Origin: Oscillatoria nigro-viridis PCC 7112
GTDB taxonomy: Bacteria > Cyanobacteriota > Cyanobacteriia > Cyanobacteriales > Microcoleaceae
NCBI RefSeq assembly: GCF_000317475.1
Contig: NC_019729.1
Coordinates: 6,338,501 to 6,402,500, forward strand
Direction of reading: 5' to 3'
Length of the DNA stretch: 64,000 bases
Below, in pieces: positions 26,752 through 35,688 of the stretch (the stretch's first letter is position 1; every line of letters begins with the position of its first letter). The notes below the pieces were generated by a model, which was not told where the DNA came from, made no database searches, and saw only the letters and a list, made by a program, of their open reading frames with translations. Both the position numbers and the translations under genes were made by a program.

Positions 26752-27063
26752 TGTTCAAGCCAGTTTCCTTGTGTTCCAAGGTACTGCGGGAAAAACTCAA
26801 AAACTGCGAGTGAGAGTTTTGATGTCGGCAGACACTTTGACTGTTTAACGAGTTTTTGCTACATCGCCCCAACAGCCTATCGCACCGACGGGATCGAGGC
26901 AACTCGCGACAAGCTAGACTCCCCGGTTGAAGCTTGGCTTTATCAGCAAGACGTTCAGCAGCAGGAAGACAGCCTGCAATTGAGCTTGAGTGCGATGGCT
27001 TACGCCCCGCTTCGCTACGACTTATCTCAGGAAAGAGAGAGCGATATTGCATTACCATATTAA
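26752..27063 (+). pseudogene. Possible decayed gene fragment
   Basis: 103 codons open in frame with no start codon at the front and a stop at 27061-27063. The translation reads protein-like from the middle (CYIAPTAYRTDGIEATRDKL, then SPVEAWLYQQDVQQQEDSLQ), with the interspersed GATGGCTTACGCC repeat inserted near the end. The parent family was not recognised. The opposite-strand 125-codon frame (26696-27073) has poor protein-like composition. Confidence 0.3.
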
Positions 27064-27081
27064 ATCCTACCACGACTACTT

Positions 27082-28494
27082 GTGACCAAATCTAAATTCC
27101 CCACCCCAAACTCGACGAAATTGGCAAACCCTTGCCAGCAAGGTCAACTGATTGAGATAGAGATTACTGACTTGACAGACACCGGCGACGGAGTTGGTCG
27201 TTTTGGCGAGTTAGTAGTCTTTGTGCCCGATACCGTGACGGGCGATCGAGTCCTTGTCCGCCTCGTGCAAGTCAAATCCACCTATGCTACAGGCAAGCTG
27301 GACACACTTCTGGAAACCTCCGAACACCGCATTCGAGCTAACTGCATTGTCGCCGACAAGTGCGGCGGCTGTCAGTGGCAGCACGTAAATTATCAATATC
27401 AGCTTGCAGCCAAGCAAAATCAAATCACTCAAGCGTTAGAACGGATTGGCGGATTTAGCAATCCGCCAGTTGATGAAATCTTAACGGGAAAAATCGAGGG
27501 ATTTCCCCAATTTTTGGGATACCGCAACAAAGCGACTTATCCAGTCGCAATATCTGCGACAGGTCAAGTCCAAGCAGGTTACTATCAAAAAAGCACCCAC
27601 AAATTAGTCAATCTCAATCAGTGTCCGGTGCAAGACCCGCGCCTCAATCCTTTGTTAAAAGAAGTCAAAGAAGACATCCACTGGCGGGATTGGCAAGTCT
27701 ACGACGAAAAGAAACATACAGGAGAATTGCGTCACTTGTCCTTGCGGATCGGACGGCGCACCGGCGAGATGCTGCTAACTTTAATAGTTCGGACTGGAGA
27801 CTTGCCGGGAATCGAAGAGCAAGCATCAGAGTGGCTGAAACAATATCCTCAACTGGCAGGGGTTTGTTTGAATATAAATCCCGCTCAAACTAATGTGATT
27901 TTTGGTACCGAAACTCGCTGCGTTGCGGGTCGTTCTTATCTGCGAGAAAGCTTTGCTGGGATGAATTTTCAGCTAAGAGCCGATACTTTTTTTCAGGTAA
28001 ATACAGAGGCGGCTGAAGCGTTGTTAGAGGTGATGGTAGGAGAATTGAATTTGCAGGGAAACGAGGTTTTGGTTGATGCTTTCTGCGGAATTGGTACTTT
28101 TACTTTACCCCTGGCAAAACAAGTAAAAATAGCCATAGGTCTAGAAGTGCAAGCGGCGGCGATCGAACAAGCCCAATTAAATGCTGAGTTAAATGACGTG
28201 AGAAATGTCGAGTTTCAGGTAGGAACTGTAGAGAGTTTGCTGCCTTCCTTGGGATTGACACCGGATATTGTGCTGCTAGATCCGCCGAGGAAAGGGTGCG
28301 ATCGCGCGGTTTTGGAAGCGATCGAGGAAATCAAACCAAATCGTATTGTTTATGTTAGCTGCAAGCCTGCTACTTTGGCTCGCGACCTGAAGATTTTGTG
28401 CGAAAATGGGGATTATAAGTTAGCGCGAGTGCAGCCGGCGGATTTCTTTCCTCAGACTTCTCATGTTGAGTGTGCGGCGTTTTTGGTGCGGTGA
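27082..28494 (+). CDS. rlmD: 23S rRNA (uracil-C5)-methyltransferase, RlmD/TrmA family
   Basis: 470 residues from GTG 27082. N-terminal TRAM domain (QGQLIEIEITDLTDTGDGVG, about 16-70), an iron-sulfur motif with Cys residues in CIVADKCGGCQWQH and the later NQCPV, a SAM-binding domain (VLVDAFCGIGTFTLPLA), and the catalytic VYVSCKPATLARDL with LLDPPRKGCDRAVLEAI. These are the hallmarks of m5U methyltransferases acting on 23S rRNA (RlmD/RlmC) or tRNA (TrmA/TrmFO is separate). Length and TRAM domain favour RlmD. No operon partner; the next gene is 150 bp away. Confidence 0.92.
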   Translation: MTKSKFPTPNSTKLANPCQQGQLIEIEITDLTDTGDGVGRFGELVVFVPDTVTGDRVLVRLVQVKSTYATGKLDTLLETSEHRIRANCIVADKCGGCQWQHVNYQYQLAAKQNQITQALERIGGFSNPPVDEILTGKIEGFPQFLGYRNKATYPVAISATGQVQAGYYQKSTHKLVNLNQCPVQDPRLNPLLKEVKEDIHWRDWQVYDEKKHTGELRHLSLRIGRRTGEMLLTLIVRTGDLPGIEEQASEWLKQYPQLAGVCLNINPAQTNVIFGTETRCVAGRSYLRESFAGMNFQLRADTFFQVNTEAAEALLEVMVGELNLQGNEVLVDAFCGIGTFTLPLAKQVKIAIGLEVQAAAIEQAQLNAELNDVRNVEFQVGTVESLLPSLGLTPDIVLLDPPRKGCDRAVLEAIEEIKPNRIVYVSCKPATLARDLKILCENGDYKLARVQPADFFPQTSHVECAAFLVR

Positions 28495-28643
28495 ATGAAA
28501 GGGCGATCGGTTTTTGGGAATGAAAGGGCGATCGCGCTTATTTGATTCTTGGCATTTTGGTTGAGTGTTATAATACTATTTGTGCTAAGTTCCTAAGTGC
28601 GTGGGTTTGGAGAGAATGGAAACTAGGTCTTTGAGTAAAGTTT

Positions 28644-29063
28644 ATGTCGGCTAGGGATGTTTTCCATGAGTCTGTGAAATCCGCTCTCCTGAAGGATAAT
28701 TGGGTAATTACCCACGATCCGCTGAAGCTAAAGTTTAGCGAAGACGATCGGCTCAGGATTGACTTGGGGGCGGAACAGCTTTTAGCCGCAGAGCGAGGTG
28801 TGCAGAAGATTGCGGTGGAAGTTAAAAGCTTTCTGAGTGAATCAGCTATGTTTGATTTCCACCTAGCCCTCGGTCAATTTTTGAATTATCGACTAGCACT
28901 CAGAAATTTGGAGCCAGATCGATCGCTCTATTTGGCAGTTCCGATCGCTGCTTATAATTCATTTTTCTCTCGTGCTTTGCCCCAAGCGGCGATAGCTGAG
29001 TACGATTTAAAGTTGTTAGTATACGACCCTACTAATGAGGTGATTGTAGAATGGATAGATTAG
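28644..29063 (+). CDS. xisH: XisH family protein (fdxN element excision controlling factor)
   Basis: 139 residues. Starts MSARDVFHESVKSALLKDNW, contains DLGAEQLLAAERG and IAVEVKSFLSESAMFDFHLA. The D...E-V-K arrangement is a PD-(D/E)XK nuclease-like core. XisH was named for its effect on fdxN element excision in Anabaena, but homologues occur in many cyanobacteria without that element, and none of XisF or the element is seen here. The stop overlaps the start of xisI by 13 bases, so they are translationally coupled. Confidence 0.93.
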   Translation: MSARDVFHESVKSALLKDNWVITHDPLKLKFSEDDRLRIDLGAEQLLAAERGVQKIAVEVKSFLSESAMFDFHLALGQFLNYRLALRNLEPDRSLYLAVPIAAYNSFFSRALPQAAIAEYDLKLLVYDPTNEVIVEWID

Positions 29064-29386
29064 CTAAATATCGGCAAATTGTTCGCACTTTCTTGATGGA
29101 ATATAGCAAGACTAAACCGATCAATGACGACATTGAAATCCAGGTATTGTTTGACACAGAACATGACCATTATCAGATAGTAGATTTAGGTTGGGACGGT
29201 CACAATCGGATTTATAGTTGCCCGATCCACTTAGACATCAGAGATGGGAAAGTCTGGATTCAACGCAATCAAACCGATGAACTGATTGCTCAGGAGTTAG
29301 TGCTGATGGGTGTGGCGCGGGAGGATATTGTTTTGGGGCTTCAGCCTCCCTATGCAAGACAGTTTACGAGCTATGGTGTCGCTTAG
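29051..29386 (+). CDS. xisI: XisI family protein
   Basis: 111 residues. MDRLAKYRQIVRTFLMEYSK and IEIQVLFDTEHDHYQIVDLGWDG, then the HLDIRDGKVWIQRNQTDELI segment are characteristic of XisI. It starts 13 bp before the end of xisH. XisI is the usual partner of XisH; the two-gene unit probably acts as a mobile defence or toxin-antitoxin-like module in cyanobacteria (inference). Confidence 0.93.
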   Translation: MDRLAKYRQIVRTFLMEYSKTKPINDDIEIQVLFDTEHDHYQIVDLGWDGHNRIYSCPIHLDIRDGKVWIQRNQTDELIAQELVLMGVAREDIVLGLQPPYARQFTSYGVA

Positions 29387-29406
29387 GCTGTTTAGGAAAT
29401 TCTGTT

Positions 29407-29667
29407 TTACTCTCGATCGCGCGATCGCAAATTAGCTCGAATTTGTGCCATTGCGGTTGCACCGTCTGCGACTTCACCGCGTTGGGATGCAAGATGTCCA
29501 ATCAGTGCGTCTTGTTGGAGTTCTTGCAGTCGTCCTTGATAAATATCTTGCTGTTGTTTGAGTAGTTTAATGGCTGCAAGGATAACGTCGATCGCGCTGT
29601 TGTATTTGCCGCTGGTGAGTTGGCGCTGTATGAGGGCTTCGGCTTCAGGTGGCAAAACAATTTGCAT
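29407..29667 (-). CDS. ParD-like antitoxin, no visible toxin partner
   Basis: 86 residues. Ribbon-helix-helix start MQIVLPPEAEALIQRQLTSGKYNSAIDVIL fits ParD/CC2985 antitoxins; the remainder (LQELQQDALIGHLASQRGEV) is the extended toxin-neutralising tail. A ParE/RelE toxin gene would be expected directly downstream, but the stop is at 29407 and the next minus-strand space holds only xisI on the other strand. So it is an orphan antitoxin or its toxin has been lost. Confidence 0.78.
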   Translation of the reverse strand: MQIVLPPEAEALIQRQLTSGKYNSAIDVILAAIKLLKQQQDIYQGRLQELQQDALIGHLASQRGEVADGATAMAQIRANLRSRDRE

Positions 29668-29714
29668 GGTGTTTGAGATGAGGGGGTGTTTATTCTATTG
29701 TAGGCGATCGCCCT

Positions 29715-30245
29715 TCAGTTAGATTGGTTTGTTGAGGGGCGATCTTTTGTATCCATGTCTTCTGTCATTGTTGCTTCTGAAAGCGAAGGTAATGTTAGTT
29801 GGAGGTGAATGTCAATTGTTATGGTATGAGTTTGATTATTCAAACCTATGTTAACTATGTTTACTAACGGAATTTGGGGTGAATAATTGCTTGAGTGAGA
29901 TTTAACAGAGGGCATAGTTTTATATCCAGCTTCCTCTAGCCAGTTATGAATATTTCTCCAGTTGCTTACCTTTTCGTTAGGTACATCTGTAATTTTTTTG
30001 AAGTATTGATATAAAGTTTTAGATACATAAACCTCAACACCTTTACGACTTTGATGGAGTTGGCTAGCTATTTCCGCAGGACTGTGACCGCAGAGCAAAC
30101 CTCGGAGAAAAAGCTTTTCTCGTTCTGTAAGTCCCTTTCTGGCACGAGGAGATACTTGCCACTTGGCTTCTGCCATAGCTTTGTAGAGCCTTTCCAAGTC
30201 CCAGTTATTCGCAGCTTCGGCAAACATCTCGTCGCTGGATGTCAT
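29715..30245 (-). CDS. LuxR-like HTH regulator
   Basis: 176 residues. An HTH core near residues 38-85 reads LTEREKLFLRGLLCGHSPAE, IASQLHQSRKGVEVYVSKTL, the pattern of LuxR/GerE helices and also of the HTH at the front of the NB-ARC protein at 42808. The rest includes WRNIHNWLEEAGYKTM and a Thr/Ile-rich tail (IVNIGLNNQTHTITIDIHLQ). It has no receiver domain. It diverges from the tandem dynamin-like pair at 30624-34621, 378 bp upstream, so it may control that pair (inference). Confidence 0.7.
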   Translation of the reverse strand: MTSSDEMFAEAANNWDLERLYKAMAEAKWQVSPRARKGLTEREKLFLRGLLCGHSPAEIASQLHQSRKGVEVYVSKTLYQYFKKITDVPNEKVSNWRNIHNWLEEAGYKTMPSVKSHSSNYSPQIPLVNIVNIGLNNQTHTITIDIHLQLTLPSLSEATMTEDMDTKDRPSTNQSN

Positions 30246-30623
30246 CGCAGTATGTCTCGCTTAGTTGATAGCTAAAGCCTAACTAAAATTATAGCTTTGG
30301 CTAGTTGCTATCTGAGTATAACTTAGTTTATCATTGCTGAAACCGGTGTGGCGATCGCTCTGCTGTAAAAAGAGCGGGCTATGTGTCAAGAGTTTAGGGT
30401 GCAGATACAGCAGCGGTTAATGGGCTAGTGTAAAGATTTGTAACAATACGCCAAATTCTGCGTAAAAATTCGGGATTGAAGCCGAATACATATATAGGAG
30501 GAAGATTTTGCTTGGTGCGGGACTGAGTTGGTACTGGATGCTTAGGCGTTGCGGTATCTATTTGGGGTGAGTGCGATCGGGCAATACACGCTTTTCTGTA
30601 TCAAAAATTGAACGGATAGTAAT
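30246..30623. other. Intergenic region upstream of the dynamin-like pair
   Basis: 378 bp with no gene supported. It contains GCGATCGC sites and a purine-rich TATAGGAGGAAG at about 30492, too distant from the start codon to be its ribosome site. The start of the dynamin-like gene follows GGATAGTAAT. Confidence 0.5.
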
Positions 30624-32555
30624 ATGAATAATTATGATGACCATATACAATTTGCCGAGAATGTAATTGAGCGATCGCAACTTCCCCAATCTCAAAGAGA
30701 TGGGTTACGTCAGCTAATCCAGCGCATTCAGCAAAGACAAAACGATCCAAATCTTTATTTAGCAGTGATTGGAGAATTTTCTAGTGGTAAGAGTACCTTT
30801 ATCAATGCCTTACTCCGTGATAATTTGCTGAAAACATCAGCTTTAGTGACAACTGCTGCTGCTACTAGATTACGCTATGGTCAAGAAATTAACATAGAAA
30901 TAAATTTTAGGCAAGTTCCAGAAATAATTAAACCCAGAAGATTTTGGGCTAGAAATGCGATATCAGCTATTATTAGATTTCTCGATAGTTTAGGTTTAGA
31001 CTTTGACATAATAACTGCTATTGAAGTTTTTTTTAATGATGTCGTTGCTTTTTTATTCAGCCTTTTTAACATATCAAATAATCTTACAAATATAATTACA
31101 TCTGAAGACATTAGGGCTAAGGGTATAGATATTAGGGAGTTTATTCACAAAGTTACGTCTGAAGAAGAGATAGCTAAAGAAGTTATTGATGTTAATATTA
31201 ATCATCCAGCCACTTTTCTACAAAATAATATCGTGATTATTGACCTACCTGGTACTAATGCTACCAATACCAGACACGCACAAATTACACGAGAAATTGT
31301 AGAAAATGAAGCTGATGTTGCTATTGTTATAATTCCTGCTACACAACCTGTAAGTGACACTTTGGCGGAATTTTTGAGCTCGACAATACAATCTTCGCTA
31401 GATCGCTGTATATTTGTTGTTAGCCGCATGGATCAAATTCGCCAGAGAGAACATAATAGAATGTTGGCTAATGTGAGAGAGAGATTGGTAGATCAGCTAG
31501 AAGTTAATCCTAATAAATTGTATTCATGTTCTGCTCAGGTTGTTATAGATGATGTCACAGGAGAGCAGCAAGCAGTAAATAACCCGGAATTTTGGATCGA
31601 GCAATTTACGCAAATGCAGGTTGAAATCATAGAACGCTTAAAAGCTGAACGGAACGCAATTATTAGTGAAAATATCCAAGGTTTATTTGGTCAGCTATTT
31701 AATCAAATCAAAAGTTATTTACAATCTCAATGGAATCAATACAAGGAAAAAGAATCTAAAATTCAGAAAGAAACGATTCAAGACATTGAATTTTTTAAAA
31801 ATCAACAATATAGAGAGTGTATTAATATGATCGATAGAACTGCTAGTCGCTCGGAAAATAAAATCAACGATCATGTTGACACTTTTAGAGATCGAACTAC
31901 TGCTAAAGTAAAAGAAGCTATTTTTGGCGCAAGTGATTGGGACGGTCTCAAGTATGTTGTTAATACTAAGGTTGCGACAATTTTACGAGATCAACAAAAC
32001 TTACTAAGTGATAGTATTCAAAATGAATGCCATAATCTTTCTCAGTCTGCACAGGAAGTTGGGCAATATTTTGATAAAAAATTTACTGAAGTCTATCGAA
32101 GCTTACAAGCATTAGGTGGGCGTGTTGAAACTAATTCGGTGTTCGCCAGTAGTAATATTTCAATCAATACATATTCAGTTATTTCTTCTGCACAACAACT
32201 CAATAGTTCAAATTTTGGTAATGCAATGGCAGGCTTTTTTTCTCATGTATTTCGTGGTTTACTTGACGATCGCAAGCAAAAGATTTGGAATGAAATTCGA
32301 CCTAAAATTTATAACTGTTTTGCTGAAATCAAACAACAGGTGCAACCAACAGTAAAGAAAGATGCAGACAATCTGAAGACAGCCATCAATCAGCGGATTA
32401 ATGCTTACATTACTCACTACAAATCTGTTGTAGATGGTATGTTGAACGAACAAAAAATGGAATTGCAGCGATTGACACAGTTGCAAGCGACCATTCAAGC
32501 TGACTTAGCGGAGATTGAGCGAAGGCAACTGCAAATAAAAGTCAATTTACGTTGA
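30624..32555 (+). CDS. Dynamin-like GTPase, first of a tandem pair
   Basis: 643 residues. Walker A GEFSSGKS at 50-57, switch region SALVTTAAATRL, G3 VIIDLPGTN, G4-like FVVSRMDQ. The region 90-190 includes a hydrophobic loop inserted between G2 and G3 (IIRFLDSLGLDFDIITAIEV, then FLFSLFNISNNL) not seen in canonical dynamins. C-terminal two-thirds is alpha-helical with coiled-coil character (YKEKESKIQKETIQDIEFFK). AT-rich and without HIP1 sites for most of its length, unlike the housekeeping flanks, so recent acquisition is likely. Probably forms a heteromeric membrane-remodelling pair with the next protein (inference from known two-gene bacterial dynamins). Confidence 0.85.
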   Translation: MNNYDDHIQFAENVIERSQLPQSQRDGLRQLIQRIQQRQNDPNLYLAVIGEFSSGKSTFINALLRDNLLKTSALVTTAAATRLRYGQEINIEINFRQVPEIIKPRRFWARNAISAIIRFLDSLGLDFDIITAIEVFFNDVVAFLFSLFNISNNLTNIITSEDIRAKGIDIREFIHKVTSEEEIAKEVIDVNINHPATFLQNNIVIIDLPGTNATNTRHAQITREIVENEADVAIVIIPATQPVSDTLAEFLSSTIQSSLDRCIFVVSRMDQIRQREHNRMLANVRERLVDQLEVNPNKLYSCSAQVVIDDVTGEQQAVNNPEFWIEQFTQMQVEIIERLKAERNAIISENIQGLFGQLFNQIKSYLQSQWNQYKEKESKIQKETIQDIEFFKNQQYRECINMIDRTASRSENKINDHVDTFRDRTTAKVKEAIFGASDWDGLKYVVNTKVATILRDQQNLLSDSIQNECHNLSQSAQEVGQYFDKKFTEVYRSLQALGGRVETNSVFASSNISINTYSVISSAQQLNSSNFGNAMAGFFSHVFRGLLDDRKQKIWNEIRPKIYNCFAEIKQQVQPTVKKDADNLKTAINQRINAYITHYKSVVDGMLNEQKMELQRLTQLQATIQADLAEIERRQLQIKVNLR

Positions 32556-32632
32556 TGTATTAAATCAGTTACCTAACTCAATCTCTCTAATCTCACTGGC
32601 TAACTCTATCTAATAGTCAAAAGGAGACTACT

Positions 32633-34621
32633 ATGAACTCTAACGATCGACAATATCAGTTATTTCAACAAAAACGTAACGCCCTAGCTGTTTTAGTAAA
32701 GCAGCAAATAGATGTGTTACATTCTCTTAACATGACCGAAACAGAAGCAAATATTTGTAAGCTAGAGGAGCGAATTTTAACCGATGGCTTCAAAGTGCTT
32801 GTAGTGGGTGAGTTTAAGCGGGGAAAAAGCACTTTTATTAATGCTTTGTTGCGACAAGAAGTGCTACCTGCTTATTCAACCCCAACTACTGCAATCATCA
32901 ATGAAGTTAAATGGGGAGATAAGCAGAAAGCGATGCTATATCACAAAAAGCCTGCTTCTGGTTCACCGCGACCGCCCCAGGAAATACCTGTGGACAAAAT
33001 TGAGGAGTATGTTGTTATTAAAGACTCTGGTAAAAAAGAAGGCCAAGAAAGCCCCTATGAAAAGGTGGAATTATTTTGGCCTTTAGAACTTTGTCGCAAT
33101 GGTGTAGAAATTATTGATTCTCCCGGACTCAATGAAAATGAAGTACGCCAGCAAGTCACGGTAGATTACTTGTCAAGAGTCGATGCTGTGCTTTTTGTTC
33201 TGTCTTGCGAACAACTTGGTCCTTCAATTTCTGAACAGAAGATGATTGAACTGTTGAGTAATTGCGGTCATGAGGATATCTTTTTTATCTGCAATCGCTT
33301 CAATGATATTCGCAGAAAAGAAGAGCAAGAGCGAGTCAGACAACACGGCTTATCTCAGTTTAGTAATCTAACCAAACAAGGAACCAAGGGTATCTTTTTC
33401 ATCACGGCTGTGGATGCTTTGGAAGGTTATTTAGAGAACGATGTGAACCGGATTAAGGCTTCTGGTATAGAACTTGTAGAGCAAGCACTAGCAACATTTT
33501 TAGCTAAGGAAAGAGGGCGGGTAAAAATTGTTCGTTCAGAAAAGATTTTCCGAATGTCTGTTGAGGAATCCAGAAAAATTATTCCTCAGCGAGAATCGAT
33601 GCTGAGAACTGATTTGCAAACTTTGGAAAAACGCTATGCTGATGCTCAAGAGTCATTGCGATCCCTAGAAAAGGAGCGTGAAAGCATAGTTAGACGGATA
33701 TCGAACTTCCGCGAAGATATTAAAGAGTTAGTTCGGGGTAAAGCTCGCGAGCTTCTCAATAAAGTCAATGAAAAACTTGATGACTGGGTGAGTGAATATA
33801 CAATCCAAGAAAGCGTAAAACTATTCTCTAAAGATATCTTCAACATGGAAGCGGCAGCTAAAAGAGTTGTCGAAGAGGTAACTCAATATCTTTCTAGCAA
33901 AGTAGAGAAAGAGTTTACCCAATGGCAACGTCACGAGTTACAGCCTTTTTTGGGAAGCCGTTTGGACGATCTATTCCGAGAATTAGAAGACAAGGCAGGT
34001 AATTTTTTCTCCGATTTAGATCGAGTGCGTGTTGAGGTTTCTGGAACTAAGATATCAAAACTAGATGTAGAAGTAGAAGACACTAAAATTTCTCCTATTA
34101 ATCGCATTCTCTCTGGTATTGCTGGTTTTGTATTCATGGACTATGGTTCAGCCGCGATAGGAGGGTTATTTGGCTACAAAGAAATGCTCAAGAGTCTGAT
34201 TCCTCAAATTGCTACCGTTGCAGTAACAATAGCGTTTGCTGGACTCAATCCTTGGGTATTAATTCCAGCAATATTTGGTAGTAGTACACTACAAGCCTTT
34301 ATTAAGGTTAACGGAATTAACGATAAGGTTAAACAACAAGTAGGCAAAGAATATGGATCTACATTGCAAGCATCAAACCAGCCAAATGAAGTAGCTAATG
34401 CTGTTGCAGCTAAGATTAAAGAAATTGAGGACGGTGTAGATGGAGGACTTGGTAGCGAGATTCAAAGTGTTCGGACTCAAGTTAACTCAATTTTGGCTGA
34501 AAAGCAAAAAGGTCAAGTCAATGTTGACCAAAAGATTCAGGAGTTAAAATTGCTCTCGGAGCAATTAAATGCTATTGATGGGGAACTGAATGAGTTGATG
34601 AGACAAGTTGCTCAGATGTAG
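32633..34621 (+). CDS. Dynamin-like GTPase, second of a tandem pair
   Basis: 662 residues, preceded by AAAGGAGA as ribosome site. Walker A GEFKRGKS at 59-66, TPTTAIINEVKWG (G2 and P-loop neighbour), G3 IIDSPGLNENE, G4-like FICNRFND. C-terminal half has a long coiled-coil (TDLQTLEKRYADAQESLRSL) and then a paired hydrophobic segment with glycines (INRILSGIAGFVFMDYGSAA, then LIPQIATVAVTIAFAGLNPW), the membrane-inserting paddle of bacterial dynamin-like proteins. Gap to the first protein is 77 bp, same strand. Closely similar two-gene sets exist in other bacteria, where both proteins act together on membranes. Confidence 0.88.
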   Translation: MNSNDRQYQLFQQKRNALAVLVKQQIDVLHSLNMTETEANICKLEERILTDGFKVLVVGEFKRGKSTFINALLRQEVLPAYSTPTTAIINEVKWGDKQKAMLYHKKPASGSPRPPQEIPVDKIEEYVVIKDSGKKEGQESPYEKVELFWPLELCRNGVEIIDSPGLNENEVRQQVTVDYLSRVDAVLFVLSCEQLGPSISEQKMIELLSNCGHEDIFFICNRFNDIRRKEEQERVRQHGLSQFSNLTKQGTKGIFFITAVDALEGYLENDVNRIKASGIELVEQALATFLAKERGRVKIVRSEKIFRMSVEESRKIIPQRESMLRTDLQTLEKRYADAQESLRSLEKERESIVRRISNFREDIKELVRGKARELLNKVNEKLDDWVSEYTIQESVKLFSKDIFNMEAAAKRVVEEVTQYLSSKVEKEFTQWQRHELQPFLGSRLDDLFRELEDKAGNFFSDLDRVRVEVSGTKISKLDVEVEDTKISPINRILSGIAGFVFMDYGSAAIGGLFGYKEMLKSLIPQIATVAVTIAFAGLNPWVLIPAIFGSSTLQAFIKVNGINDKVKQQVGKEYGSTLQASNQPNEVANAVAAKIKEIEDGVDGGLGSEIQSVRTQVNSILAEKQKGQVNVDQKIQELKLLSEQLNAIDGELNELMRQVAQM

Positions 34622-34721
34622 CAGTTTTTTGTTTTTCCCAGAGCGATAGCCCCTCTCCCCTCCTCAATCTTAAAGTGCGATCGCCCTTATTTTCCGAAAG
34701 TGCGATCGCCTTAAAATCATG

Positions 34722-35057
34722 TCAAATATATTCAATCCTCCCCATCATTTCTTCAGGCGCATACACTTCATAAATTAAAATAAAACTACGGATAATCTCG
34801 CCAACAAAACGAGAATTAGGAGGACAATAGACAATCCCCGGATAATCTGTGGTATCGCTTGCCATAATTAAAAAATCGTCATTGTGAGTTAATATCACGC
34901 GCTGCTCTTCGCGAATAAACGCTAGGTGTGACTCATCGCTTTTAGTACGCAACCCTGCATCAACTGTTGTCGTCACATCTATCCCGTAACGACGTAAACC
35001 GCGCGCAATATTAGAGTCAATATGTTCGTCTAAATGAAAACGAATTTGCTCACTCAC
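34722..35057 (-). CDS. DUF5615 PIN-like toxin
   Basis: 111 residues. Starts IRFHLDEHIDSNIARGLRRY with the conserved Asp of the PIN-like fold, then ESHLAFIREEQRVILTHNDDFLIMA with the second pair of acidic residues, features of the DUF5615 family. PIN-domain RNases cut mRNA or tRNA. Its start overlaps the end of the upstream DUF433 gene by eight bases, the standard order for this toxin-antitoxin type. Confidence 0.86.
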   Translation of the reverse strand: MSEQIRFHLDEHIDSNIARGLRRYGIDVTTTVDAGLRTKSDESHLAFIREEQRVILTHNDDFLIMASDTTDYPGIVYCPPNSRFVGEIIRSFILIYEVYAPEEMMGRIEYI

Positions 35058-35370
35058 CTCTAATTGCCCTCAATTTTTCTTGTAACGGAGATGGTGGACT
35101 ATTACGCTTTAATTCTTCCACAATAGCTCGACTTTCAGCAGTGTGACGATCGATTTCTTCTCGACGATCGTAATAATAGGTCATTGCTGCATGAACTGAG
35201 GCAAGTGGTAAGTCATACTTGCCGGCAATTTCTTCTATAGAAATTCCCATTTTCAGATACATTTCGGCGATGTGTGCTACAGCAATTCGATGACCAGCAA
35301 TGCGTGGCTTACCACCAAGTACCCCAGGCGTAATTTCGATATGTTCTGTGATGACGGATTCCTTAGACAT
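35050..35370 (-). CDS. DUF433 antitoxin
   Basis: 106 residues. VITEHIEITPGVLGGKPRIA, GHRIAVAHIAEMYLKMGISIEEIAGKYD matches the DUF433 helix-turn-helix antitoxin; the ILGGKPRI segment is its hallmark. The C-terminal 30 residues (RRNSPPSP...) form a neutralising tail. Forms a pair with DUF5615 downstream. Such pairs are widespread in cyanobacteria. Confidence 0.9.
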   Translation of the reverse strand: MSKESVITEHIEITPGVLGGKPRIAGHRIAVAHIAEMYLKMGISIEEIAGKYDLPLASVHAAMTYYYDRREEIDRHTAESRAIVEELKRNSPPSPLQEKLRAIRGE

Positions 35371-35445
35371 TATAGTTAAAGGCTATTAATTGGTAATTTT
35401 TAAGCTCTTTAATATTAGCACAAATAGTCACAGTTAAACCAAATT

Positions 35446-35509
35446 GTAGGGTGCGTTAGACATTAATTCTTTCGATTTCAACCGGTTTGAAGGATCTGAC
35501 GCACCCTAC
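35446..35509. repeat. 64-bp inverted-repeat element GTAGGGTGCGT...ACGCACCCTAC
   Basis: Eleven-base perfect terminal inverted repeats enclose 42 bases of unrelated sequence. A second copy with longer arms is at 44820-44885. It lies in the 318-bp gap between the antitoxin gene and the SPFH-FHA gene; the rest of that gap shows nothing gene-like. Confidence 0.75.
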
Positions 35510-35688
35510 GAACAGTATTTCGATCGCCCTCACCACCAACTAGATGCAAACTAGATCCAGTCCGGCCTGAATCGGGGGGAGTCCAGAAGTATAGAATAGA
35601 GGTTGCCGAACCGGCACACCGCCCGATCGCTCGCCCCCAGCAATTTGTTACCCTAAAAATAGAATCTCCCCTCCCTCAACTCCCTCCC

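Noticed and set aside
26696-27073. 125-codon minus-strand frame
   Set aside because: Ser/Arg/Cys-rich composition unlike neighbours, no ribosome site, and the opposite strand has a more protein-like reading.
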